Positions 1-5,487 of a DNA stretch of 5,487 nt are shown here, piece after piece. The stretch is from Flammeovirgaceae bacterium (GTDB taxonomy: Bacteria; Bacteroidota; Bacteroidia; Cytophagales; Cyclobacteriaceae). The DNA is taken from assembly GCA_947457025.1 (NCBI GenBank), contig CANGUI010000153.1:1-5487 (forward strand). Reading direction: 5' to 3'. Every line of letters starts with the position of its first letter. The first letter of the stretch is position 1. Position numbers and translations under genes: made by a program. The notes below the pieces were generated by a model that worked only from the letters and a program-made list of their open reading frames with translations, was not told the origin of the DNA and did not search any database.

Positions 1-99
1 CCCGAAAAGCAAGAAGCTTTTCTCAGCAGCCGAATCCGGTATCACATTCTATTGAACAAGCAAGTCGAAAAATCAAAGGATATCTTCCATCTGAATTAG
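1..99 (+). CDS. possible C-terminal fragment of an unknown protein (enters from left edge)
   Basis: Frame 1 is open from the first base for 32 codons and ends at TAG 97-99. The translation begins PEKQEAFLSSRI and ends KSKDIFHLN. It is hydrophilic, mixed in composition and protein-like, without the Arg/Pro/Ser bias typical of shadow frames. I recognise no family, and 32 residues are too few to assign one. If real, it is the tail of a plus-strand gene converging on the minus-strand icmF, with about 145 bp between the two stops. An open frame of this length also arises by chance, and a 7-bp inverted repeat at 4-22 lies inside it, so this is a tentative call. The sequence left of the window would settle it. 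Confidence 0.3.
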   Translation, partial: PEKQEAFLSSRIRYHILLNKQVEKSKDIFHLN

Positions 100-244
100 C
101 ATAACCGCGCAGGCTTCCTTCACCCTCTCCCGGATTGTGTTTCGTCAACGTTTTGTACGTTGTTCGTATAAAAGTACTGTTTTGCAGAGCTCCTACGGTG
201 GAGTCCCAAAAGCAAATATCGACCTTCCCTGCAGGTTCTTGCCA
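100..244. other. intergenic region downstream of icmF, no gene seen
   Basis: These 145 bases separate the possible plus-strand stop at 97-99 from the icmF stop (TAA on the minus strand, 245-247). I checked both strands. The only open stretches are short and lack a plausible start or family similarity. The one clear structure is a perfect 6-bp inverted repeat at 146-162, listed separately. No canonical GC-rich hairpin followed by a run of T is present for either flanking gene. Confidence 0.5.
146..162. repeat. short perfect inverted repeat (possible weak hairpin)
   Basis: CAACGT (146-151) and ACGTTG (157-162) are exact reverse complements around a 5-base loop. The repeat lies about 83 bp beyond the icmF stop on the minus strand, so it could take part in 3'-end formation. 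No T-run follows it in either direction and the stem is only 6 bp, so I do not call it a terminator. A chance repeat is quite possible. Confidence 0.25.
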
Positions 245-3200
245 TTACATGTTTCTGCGGTACTGGCCGCCCACATCAAACAGGGCCCGTGTGATTTGAC
301 CCAGCGAACAAATCTTTGCGGTTTCCATCAGCTCGGTAAAAATATTTTGATTTTGGATGGCCGCCTGCTGCAGTTTTTCCAGGGCCGGACCGGCTGTTTC
401 GGCCGTTTTCTGATGTAGTGAGCGAAGCATGCCGATCTGGTACTCTTTTTCCTCAGGGGTGGCGCGGATTACTTCCCGGGGAATAATTGTAGGGGATCCC
501 TTCGAACTCAAAAATGTATTTACCCCAATGATGGGCAGCTCACCCGTATGTTTCAGGGTTTCATAATACAAACTCTCCTCCTGAATCTTGCCACGCTGGT
601 ACATCGTTTCCATGGCACCCAGCACGCCACCGCGTTCCGTAATCCGATCGAACTCGGCAAGTACAGCTTCTTCTACCAGATCGGTCAGCTCGTTGATGAT
701 AAATGAACCCTGCAGCGGATTTTCATTTTTTGTGAGCCCGAGTTCGCGGTTGATGATCAGTTGAATGGCCATTGCCCGGCGCACACTCTCTTCGGTGGGC
801 GTGGTAATCGCCTCGTCGTACGCATTTGTGTGAAGGGAGTTGCAGTTATCATAAATGGCATACAACGCCTGCAGCGTCGTGCGGATGTCGTTAAAATCTA
901 TTTCCTGGGCGTGCAATGAGCGACCGGATGTCTGGATGTGGTATTTCAGCATCTGACTTCGGGCATCTGCCCCGTACTTCTCCCGCATGGCCTTGGCCCA
1001 GATTTTTCTGGCTACCCGCCCGATGACGGCGTATTCCGCATCAATGCCGTTACTGAAAAAGAAGGAGAGATTCGGCGCGAACGCATTGATGTCCATGCCG
1101 CGACTGAGGTAATACTCAACAAACGTGAATCCATTCGCGAGTGTGAAGGCTAACTGGGTGATGGGGTTAGCGCCAGCTTCCGCGATATGATAACCGGAAA
1201 TGGATACCGAATAAAAATTCCGTACCCGCTGGTCAATGAAATATTGCTGCACATCACCCATCAGCCGCAGGGCAAACTCAGTGGAAAAAATACAGGTATT
1301 TTGCGCCTGGTCTTCCTTGAGGATGTCGGCCTGTACAGTGCCGCGCACCTGGCTGAGGGTATCGGATTTTATTTTTTGATAGACGTCTGCAGGAAGCACC
1401 TGGTCTCCCGTTACGCCCAAAAGTAGTAAGCCCAACCCGTTGTTTCCCGGAGGCAGGTCGCCCTGGTATGTCGGACGCGCTTTGTTTCTGAATATTGCCG
1501 CCAGTTGTGTTTCCACGTGTTGCGTAAGGCCGTTTTCACGAATGTAGATTTCACATTGCTGGTCGATAGCCGCATTCAGGAAAAACGCCAGCAGCATGGG
1601 CGCGGGGCCATTGATCGTCATCGATACGGATGTTTTCGGATCGCAGAGGTTGAAGCCGCTGTACAATTTTTTGGCGTCGTCCAGACAGCAGATGCTGACA
1701 CCCGAGTTGCCGATCTTCCCGTAAATGTCGGGCCGGTAATCCGGATCGTTTCCATACAATGTAACGGAGTCGAAAGCGGTGGATAAACGCTTGGCCGGCA
1801 TGGTCAGGCTCACGTAATGGAATCTGCGGTTGGTACGCTCTGGGCCTCCCTCGCCGGCAAACATCCTTGTGGGATCTTCGCCCTCGCGTTTAAACGGATA
1901 AATGCCGGCCGCATAGGGAAACTCGCCGGGAACGTTTTCCTGCAACAACCACTTCAAGGTGTCTCCCCAGCTTCGATAAGCGGGCAGCGCCACTTTTGGA
2001 ATCTGAACATGCGATAGCGACTCGCTGTGTGTCTGAATGCCGATTTCTTTGTTGCGCACCTGGAATGTAAACTCCGGTGCGCGGTAGCGGGCGGCACGCG
2101 CTGGCCACTCATCCAGCAACTTACCGTTAAGGGGCGTAAGATTCAACTTCACCCGTTCATACTCGGCCCGAAGGGCCTTGACGATTGGGGCCTCCTGGGA
2201 AAGGGCGCGCAGCGTGGTCTCCATGGCATAAAGCGTATCGGCCACTTGCGCCTGCGACTCCGCCCATTGGTTGTAGTGCCGGATCTGATCGGCAATTTCG
2301 CTGAGATAGCGGGTGCGGTGTGGCGGAATGACAAAAACTTTCTCCGACATTTCGCGTGTAATCGTAAAGTTGGAGCGCAGCGGTGCACCGGTCTTGTCGG
2401 CCACCTTGTCAATCAGAAATTTGTAGAGTTGGTTAGTGCCCGGATCATTAAACTGCGAGGCGATGGTGCCAAACACGGGCATTTCCTCCGGGCTTTGGTT
2501 CCAAAGCTGGTGGTTGCGCTGGTACTGCTTTTTCACGTCCCGCAACGCATCGAGTGCCCCCCGTTTGTCAAACTTGTTGAGGGCAATCACATCGGCAAAG
2601 TCAAGCATGTCAATTTTCTCAAGCTGTGTGGCCGCCCCGTATTCGGGCGTCATCACATACAAAGAAACATTGCTGTGATCCAAAATTTCCGTATCGCTCT
2701 GGCCGATGCCAGAAGTTTCCAGCACGATCAGGTCAAAGCCGGCGGCCTTCAGAATCATCACGGCCTCTTTTACATATGCCGACAGCGCCAGATTACTTTG
2801 CCGTGTGGCGAGCGATCGCATGTACACGCGCGGGTTGTTGATGGCATTCATCCGGATGCGGTCGCCCAGCAGGGCTCCGCCTGTTTTTCGTTTGGAGGGA
2901 TCTACCGAGATGAGGCCGATCGTTTTGTCGGGAAAGTCGAGTAAAAATCTTCGTACGATTTCATCTACGATAGACGACTTGCCGGCTCCACCCGTGCCGG
3001 TAATTCCCAAAACAGGTGTGGCCGCCTGTGCGGCCTTTGTTTTGATTTCCAGAAAACGGTCGGGGTGCTTGTCGGCATAGTTTTCCGCTGCCGAGATGAG
3101 TTGCGCAATCAGTTGATGGTTGCGTACCGTTAACGGTTCAGGGTTGGAGATTGTATCGCCTGTGGCGAAGTCACTCTGTCTGACGAGGTCGTTAATCATC

Positions 3201-3475
3201 CCCTGAAGTCCGAGCGCGCGTCCATCATCGGGCGAATAAATACGCGTGATGCCGTAGGCCATGAGCTCCCGGATTTCGTCTGGCAAAATAACGCCGCCGC
3301 CACCGCCAAAAATGCGAATGTGTGCGGCACCTGCCTCGCGCAGCAGATCATACATGTACTTGAAGTACTCCAGGTGGCCACCCTGGTAGCTGGTCATGGC
3401 AATGGCCTGGGCATCCTCCTGTATGGCGGTATTTACCACCTCCTGCACGCTGCGATCGTGGCCCAGGTCGATCAC
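245..3475 (-). CDS. icmF: fused isobutyryl-CoA mutase IcmF (B12 domain remnant + G-protein chaperone + mutase), uninterrupted part
   Basis: IcmF is a cytoplasmic adenosylcobalamin enzyme that interconverts isobutyryl-CoA and n-butyryl-CoA by radical carbon-skeleton rearrangement; a built-in GTPase loads and protects the cofactor. Residues are numbered from the natural ATG at 3658, so this open part is 62-1137. The B12 domain continues with TSYQGGH (89-95) and a glycine run FGGGGG (117-122). The MeaB/MeaI-like G domain has a P-loop GTGGAGKS (221-228), [16 protein letters not shown] (about 255-270), ETSGIGQS (314-321) and NKFD (361-364). The mutase barrel fills about 540-1137. Phe600 in RMFAG and Gln786 in QAQNT occupy the positions of Tyr89 and Arg207 of methylmalonyl-CoA mutase, which marks the IcmF type rather than methylmalonyl-CoA mutase. 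His824 in [10 protein letters not shown] matches the catalytic His244. Related activities such as isovaleryl/pivalyl-CoA conversion cannot be excluded. Codon 62 is GTG and is not the natural start: an in-frame TGA at 3500-3502 cuts off the first 52 codons, so activity is doubtful if that stop is real. Confidence 0.93.
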   Translation of the reverse strand: MIDLGHDRSVQEVVNTAIQEDAQAIAMTSYQGGHLEYFKYMYDLLREAGAAHIRIFGGGGGVILPDEIRELMAYGITRIYSPDDGRALGLQGMINDLVRQSDFATGDTISNPEPLTVRNHQLIAQLISAAENYADKHPDRFLEIKTKAAQAATPVLGITGTGGAGKSSIVDEIVRRFLLDFPDKTIGLISVDPSKRKTGGALLGDRIRMNAINNPRVYMRSLATRQSNLALSAYVKEAVMILKAAGFDLIVLETSGIGQSDTEILDHSNVSLYVMTPEYGAATQLEKIDMLDFADVIALNKFDKRGALDALRDVKKQYQRNHQLWNQSPEEMPVFGTIASQFNDPGTNQLYKFLIDKVADKTGAPLRSNFTITREMSEKVFVIPPHRTRYLSEIADQIRHYNQWAESQAQVADTLYAMETTLRALSQEAPIVKALRAEYERVKLNLTPLNGKLLDEWPARAARYRAPEFTFQVRNKEIGIQTHSESLSHVQIPKVALPAYRSWGDTLKWLLQENVPGEFPYAAGIYPFKREGEDPTRMFAGEGGPERTNRRFHYVSLTMPAKRLSTAFDSVTLYGNDPDYRPDIYGKIGNSGVSICCLDDAKKLYSGFNLCDPKTSVSMTINGPAPMLLAFFLNAAIDQQCEIYIRENGLTQHVETQLAAIFRNKARPTYQGDLPPGNNGLGLLLLGVTGDQVLPADVYQKIKSDTLSQVRGTVQADILKEDQAQNTCIFSTEFALRLMGDVQQYFIDQRVRNFYSVSISGYHIAEAGANPITQLAFTLANGFTFVEYYLSRGMDINAFAPNLSFFFSNGIDAEYAVIGRVARKIWAKAMREKYGADARSQMLKYHIQTSGRSLHAQEIDFNDIRTTLQALYAIYDNCNSLHTNAYDEAITTPTEESVRRAMAIQLIINRELGLTKNENPLQGSFIINELTDLVEEAVLAEFDRITERGGVLGAMETMYQRGKIQEESLYYETLKHTGELPIIGVNTFLSSKGSPTIIPREVIRATPEEKEYQIGMLRSLHQKTAETAGPALEKLQQAAIQNQNIFTELMETAKICSLGQITRALFDVGGQYRRNM

Positions 3476-3658
3476 TTCACATCCCGTTGTCCGAATGCTT
3501 CAGTGCATGATGTTGATTGCCGCATCGTGGCCGTCAAACAGGCTCGCAGCTGTTACAATCCGGACTTTGTTTTTCGGCTGATAGGGGGCAGGAGCCAGGT
3601 GACCGGCCCCCGGTGCGGGCGTGTCTTGTTTCGGGTTGGAAACAACAGCAGTACTCAT
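3476..3658 (-). pseudogene. icmF: 5' end of icmF, separated from the rest by an in-frame TGA
   Basis: Reading upstream from GTG 3475 in the same frame gives ATG at 3656-3658. A 30-residue Ala/Pro-rich leader (begins [12 protein letters not shown]) follows. Next is the first strand and loop of the B12 domain, [20 protein letters not shown] (residues 31-50). D42 and H44 form the cobalamin DxH motif; the histidine is the lower ligand of cobalt. Then come M51, H52 and TGA (3500-3502, codon 53), after which the frame resumes through [12 protein letters not shown] without insertion or deletion. From memory of the family, codons 52-53 normally read Arg-Arg, so CGA to TGA by one transition is the simplest explanation. 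With this segment the protein would be 1,137 residues, usual for Bacteroidota IcmF. Alternatives are a sequencing or assembly error or stop read-through. Confidence 0.85.
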
Positions 3659-3681
3659 GAACGAGAGTGTTTTGTCGGGCT

Positions 3682-3689
3682 CAAAAATA
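3682..3689 (-). promoter_or_regulatory. Bacteroidota-type -7 element for icmF
   Basis: On the minus strand this reads TATTTTTG, an exact match to the TAnnTTTG -7 consensus used by the primary sigma factor of Bacteroidota. It ends 23 bases before the icmF ATG at 3658, so a transcript would carry a leader of about 15-20 bases. A weak candidate for the upstream TTG-type element is TTA about 21 bases further upstream. The element also supports 3658, not 3475, as the original start. With so short a leader there is no room for a cobalamin riboswitch. Confidence 0.5.
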
Positions 3690-3783
3690 CGGATTCAGGC
3701 AGCGAAATGCTAACGAGCGGTAGGCTGCACCAAAGCCTGGTTGTTATCATAATCTACTACCTTCGATTCCGAAACAGCCCGGT

Positions 3784-4083
3784 ATGATCTATCATGTAAC
3801 CACTGGTAAGGAATGGGATACCCAAAAGGAGGCCCCGGATTTTGTCGCGGCGTCGCTACGAAATGAAGGATTTATCCATTGTAGTACACGCGAGCAGGTG
3901 GCAGGTGTTGTAGATCGGTATTTTCGTGACGCAGGCGATTTGGTGCTCCTTCACATCGATGAAGACCGGTTGACCAGCCCGTGTATGTTTGAGCCTTCCA
4001 CGGGTGGTGAATTTTTTCCACACGTGTACGGTCCAATCAACAAGAACGCCGTTGTTTCGGTGCTGCCGTATTTCGACCGGTAG
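3784..4083 (+). CDS. DUF952 family protein
   Basis: This 99-residue protein covers the whole usual length of the DUF952 family (Pfam PF06108). The start MIYHVTTGKEW is the family's typical N-terminus, which fixes ATG 3784. Further family features are ASLRNEGFIHCST at about 24-36, a middle strand DLVLLHIDEDRL at about 52-63, and FEPSTGGEFFPHVYGPIN at about 69-86. There is no signal peptide or membrane segment, so it should be cytoplasmic. The biochemical role is unknown; my recollection, not visible here, is that the fold has been linked to ADP-ribosyltransferase-like proteins. It is divergent from icmF across 125 bp and seems to be transcribed alone. Its last 47 bases overlap, tail to tail, the end of the SET-domain gene. 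No Shine-Dalgarno sequence precedes it. Confidence 0.9.
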   Translation: MIYHVTTGKEWDTQKEAPDFVAASLRNEGFIHCSTREQVAGVVDRYFRDAGDLVLLHIDEDRLTSPCMFEPSTGGEFFPHVYGPINKNAVVSVLPYFDR

Positions 4084-4477
4084 CGTGCAGATCCCAGAAC
4101 TCTATTCCATAGTCAACGAGGATTTCATCTCCCGGCTGAATGTCTTTGTCTGCTTCCAGAAAGCACCGTACACCTTCCGTTACATAAATCGCATTATTCT
4201 CCGATCGTGACTTACCGGGCGTGCCAGCCGCATCATTGGCATAGCGGCCAAAAGTGAGTGTGGCGGGCAAGGCATCGATAGCCCAAAACCGATTTACGCG
4301 TATGAGGTAGGCATTGGTGCCATCTTCAGGAGCGGCATCTTTCCACTTTCTCAATCGACCCTTATATTCCGTAATGCGTTGACCTCTCTTGAAACTCCGT
4401 TTCGCAAAGAGACCCATCCCGGCTCCAGGCAGTCGGGAGGGTTTTACTTCAAGCCAGGTATTTGCGGGTTTCTTCAT
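4037..4477 (-). CDS. small SET-domain protein (putative lysine methyltransferase)
   Basis: The 146-residue protein consists almost entirely of a SET domain, the S-adenosylmethionine-dependent lysine methyltransferase fold. Visible elements are the N-terminal SET signature GAGMGLFAKRSFKRGQRI (18-35) with EYKG (37-40). YLIRVNRFWAIDA (57-69) is the central strand pair. RYANDAAG (78-85) stands where many SET proteins have the cofactor-binding RFINHSC. The C-terminal GDEILVDYGIEFW (116-128) carries the active-site-tyrosine region usually written ELxxDY. There are no pre- or post-SET cysteine clusters, as is usual for small bacterial members. The substrate is unknown. ATG 4477 leaves the whole domain intact. 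It lies 45 bp downstream of the unrecognised gene on the same strand and is probably co-transcribed with it. The 3' end overlaps the DUF952 gene by 47 bp. Confidence 0.88.
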   Translation of the reverse strand: MKKPANTWLEVKPSRLPGAGMGLFAKRSFKRGQRITEYKGRLRKWKDAAPEDGTNAYLIRVNRFWAIDALPATLTFGRYANDAAGTPGKSRSENNAIYVTEGVRCFLEADKDIQPGDEILVDYGIEFWDLHATGRNTAAPKQRRSC

Positions 4478-4522
4478 GATTACGGAAGCATGCAGCGTGT
4501 CAACTTGTTTCGTAGCGAACCA

Positions 4523-4975
4523 TCAGTCGAGTGTGACGTGGTACACATCGGTCTGGTTACGGACAATGCTGCGGATCTGGAATCCGCCAGGTTGTGGAAT
4601 TTCTTCCATGAGATCAAAAATTGAACATGTTTTTGGCAGCATTTCAAAAATGAGCAAAAACGAATATCGTCCATTGCGGGGAACCTGCGTCCAAAGTGGC
4701 GCATAGGTGATGTTGATGGCATGCAGCAACGCTGCGCGGGCTGGACTTTGCTGGTCGATGAGAAATGTAGTACGCCAGATCCGGATCAGCATATCTTTCC
4801 AGTGGTCGGGCACATGGCAATGTACGTAGATGAAGGCATCCTCGAGCCATTCGGTTTCGATTGCGGCCAGCACATCCACATCTACTTTGGGTGTTGTTTT
4901 AACTGGGGGTGGCGTGGTTTCAGTACTGCCCTTTGTAAAGATTACCGGATAGTAGGTTCCGCCGAAAAGTAGCAT
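4523..4975 (-). CDS. hypothetical protein, conserved-looking C-terminal half
   Basis: I do not recognise a named family. From ATG 4975 the product has 150 residues. MLLFGGTYYPVIF (1-13) is followed by a Thr/Pro-rich linker (about 17-30), then a compact acidic/aromatic region. The stretch from RIWRTTFLID (65-74) through LLHAINIT (83-90), YSFLLIFEMLPKTC (104-117), FDLMEEIPQPGGF (120-132) and RNQTDVYHVTLD (139-150) looks like a folded beta-rich domain. It resembles uncharacterised Bacteroidota proteins I vaguely recall. The start is uncertain: the frame stays open to ATGs at 5074 and 5098, giving 183 or 191 residues including a C-x-x-C pair. Those starts would overlap the divergent ceramidase-like gene by about 80-105 bp. 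I prefer 4975, which leaves 18 bp between the two start codons. No signal peptide is seen. It is probably co-transcribed with the downstream SET gene. Confidence 0.7.
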   Translation of the reverse strand: MLLFGGTYYPVIFTKGSTETTPPPVKTTPKVDVDVLAAIETEWLEDAFIYVHCHVPDHWKDMLIRIWRTTFLIDQQSPARAALLHAINITYAPLWTQVPRNGRYSFLLIFEMLPKTCSIFDLMEEIPQPGGFQIRSIVRNQTDVYHVTLD

Positions 4976-4993
4976 CTTGCCATCGAATTTTCC

Positions 4994-5487
4994 ATGCGCA
5001 AGATACTCCGCTTTTGTCTTATATTGATTGGGCTCGGCGCCGTATTTCTGATCGCAACGGTAGCACCGGTTCATCGGTATCGGGTGCAGGACGAACAATT
5101 CTACCGGGAGATGCTAACCGGTATCCGGCCGCTGCCGGTAACCGAAACGGTAAACGGATTGCAGGCCGGTGCAGCCCGTGTCAGTCTTACACCACGTCAA
5201 CGGACTGCCACTGCAGGGTACGGCAACCGGCGCGGAAAATTATTTCACCACATTGACGACTCCGTTTTTGTGCGGACGTTGCTGATTCGGAGCGGGCCGC
5301 AGCCAGTTGCCATCGTGGCTGCCGACTTGCTGATCATTCCACCTCTTGTACGTGCTGACTTGGAGGAGCGTCTTCCGGAAATCGGGTTCTCCATCGACCA
5401 GGTGTACCTTGGCGCCACCCACAGCCACAACAGCATCGGAAACTGGTCAAAGGGTATAACATCTTTTTTGTACGGTGCTTACTCCGA
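4994..5487 (+). CDS. neutral/alkaline ceramidase-like hydrolase, N-terminal part (runs off window)
   Basis: The frame is open from ATG 4994 to the window end (164 codons plus two bases), so the gene is truncated by the edge. The start MRKILRF followed by a hydrophobic stretch at about 7-24 is a signal anchor or signal peptide, placing the enzyme in the envelope or outside the cell. The neutral/alkaline non-lysosomal ceramidase N-terminal domain (PF04734) then begins: LQAGAARVSLTP (56-67), AGYGNRRGK (74-82), HHIDDSVFVRTLLI (85-98), VAIVAADLLIIPP (105-117) and VYLGATHSHNSIG (137-149). The H-x-H in THSHNS corresponds to the conserved TH-T-HS motif, one histidine of which binds the active-site zinc in characterised ceramidases. 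Full-length relatives have roughly 400-700 residues, so most of the enzyme lies beyond the window. Ceramide as substrate is a family inference; many Bacteroidota homologues are untested. It starts 18 bp from the divergent minus-strand gene. Confidence 0.85.
   Translation, partial: MRKILRFCLILIGLGAVFLIATVAPVHRYRVQDEQFYREMLTGIRPLPVTETVNGLQAGAARVSLTPRQRTATAGYGNRRGKLFHHIDDSVFVRTLLIRSGPQPVAIVAADLLIIPPLVRADLEERLPEIGFSIDQVYLGATHSHNSIGNWSKGITSFLYGAYS

Noticed and set aside
4..22. Inverted repeat GAAAAGC / GCTTTTC as a terminator
   Set aside because: The stem is a 7-bp, AT-rich perfect repeat with no following T-run on either strand, and it lies inside a possible coding frame.
73..144. Short minus-strand open stretch containing KEACAVMLIQMEDIL
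   Set aside because: It has only about 24 codons between two stops, no convincing start and no family resemblance I can support.
2027..2944. 305-codon plus-strand open frame opposite the G domain and linker of icmF
   Set aside because: It is fully antisense to well-conserved IcmF coding sequence, has no recognisable motif and is rich in Arg, Gly, His and Val as expected from a mirrored frame.
3500..3502. TGA read as selenocysteine or as tryptophan (alternative code)
   Set aside because: The family has no catalytic Cys or Sec here, and two other genes in the window end with TGA (4037-4039 and 4523-4525) in positions that fit true stops, so the standard bacterial code applies.
3659..3783. Cobalamin riboswitch upstream of icmF
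   Set aside because: The gap is only 125 bp, I see no B12-box-like sequence, and the promoter element lies 23 bases from the ATG, leaving no leader long enough for one.
3320..3787. 155-codon plus-strand open frame across the icmF 5' end and intergenic region
   Set aside because: It runs antisense to conserved B12-domain codons and ends in the DUF952 start; the composition is not protein-like.
3825..3832. AAAGGAGG as a ribosome binding site
   Set aside because: It lies inside the DUF952 coding region with no start codon at a suitable distance, and the other genes here do not use Shine-Dalgarno sites.

Overview
The window looks like a chromosomal stretch from a member of the Bacteroidota, probably a Cytophagales-type bacterium. 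This is inferred from protein style and from a promoter-like TATTTTTG element of the Bacteroidota TAnnTTTG type; Shine-Dalgarno sequences are absent. GC content is moderate, roughly 50-55% by eye. No rRNA, tRNA, insertion sequence, CRISPR array or phage gene is visible.

Layout. Positions 1-99 (+) may be the last 32 codons of a gene entering from the left. Most of the window (245-3658, -) is one very large gene for a fused adenosylcobalamin-dependent acyl-CoA mutase, IcmF. It has a B12-binding domain, a MeaB/MeaI-type G-protein chaperone and a mutase TIM barrel in one chain. A 125-bp divergent intergenic region follows, then a small DUF952 gene (3784-4083, +). Its 3' end overlaps, tail to tail, a SET-domain methyltransferase gene (4037-4477, -). 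Upstream of the SET gene on the same strand is an unrecognised gene (4523-4975, -, possibly starting further upstream). Eighteen bases away and divergent from it is the start of a membrane-anchored neutral-ceramidase-like hydrolase (4994 onward, +), cut by the window end.

Main observation. The icmF reading frame is clean over 1,076 codons, but it does not begin where an open-frame search would place it. Reading back in the same frame gives the conserved start of the B12 domain, including the cobalamin-ligand motif D-G-H-D, and a natural ATG at 3658. Between them is one in-frame TGA (3500-3502, codon 53 of 1,137), with no length change relative to the family as I remember it. Either the gene carries a fresh nonsense mutation, or the base call is wrong, or the stop is bypassed. 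A protein restarted at GTG 3475 would lack the histidine that ligates cobalt and should not be a working mutase.

How the genes work together. IcmF would interconvert isobutyryl-CoA and n-butyryl-CoA, linking branched-chain and straight-chain acyl-CoA metabolism. I see no functional tie between it and its neighbours. The SET gene and the unrecognised gene are probably co-transcribed. I did not find a convincing new multi-gene system.
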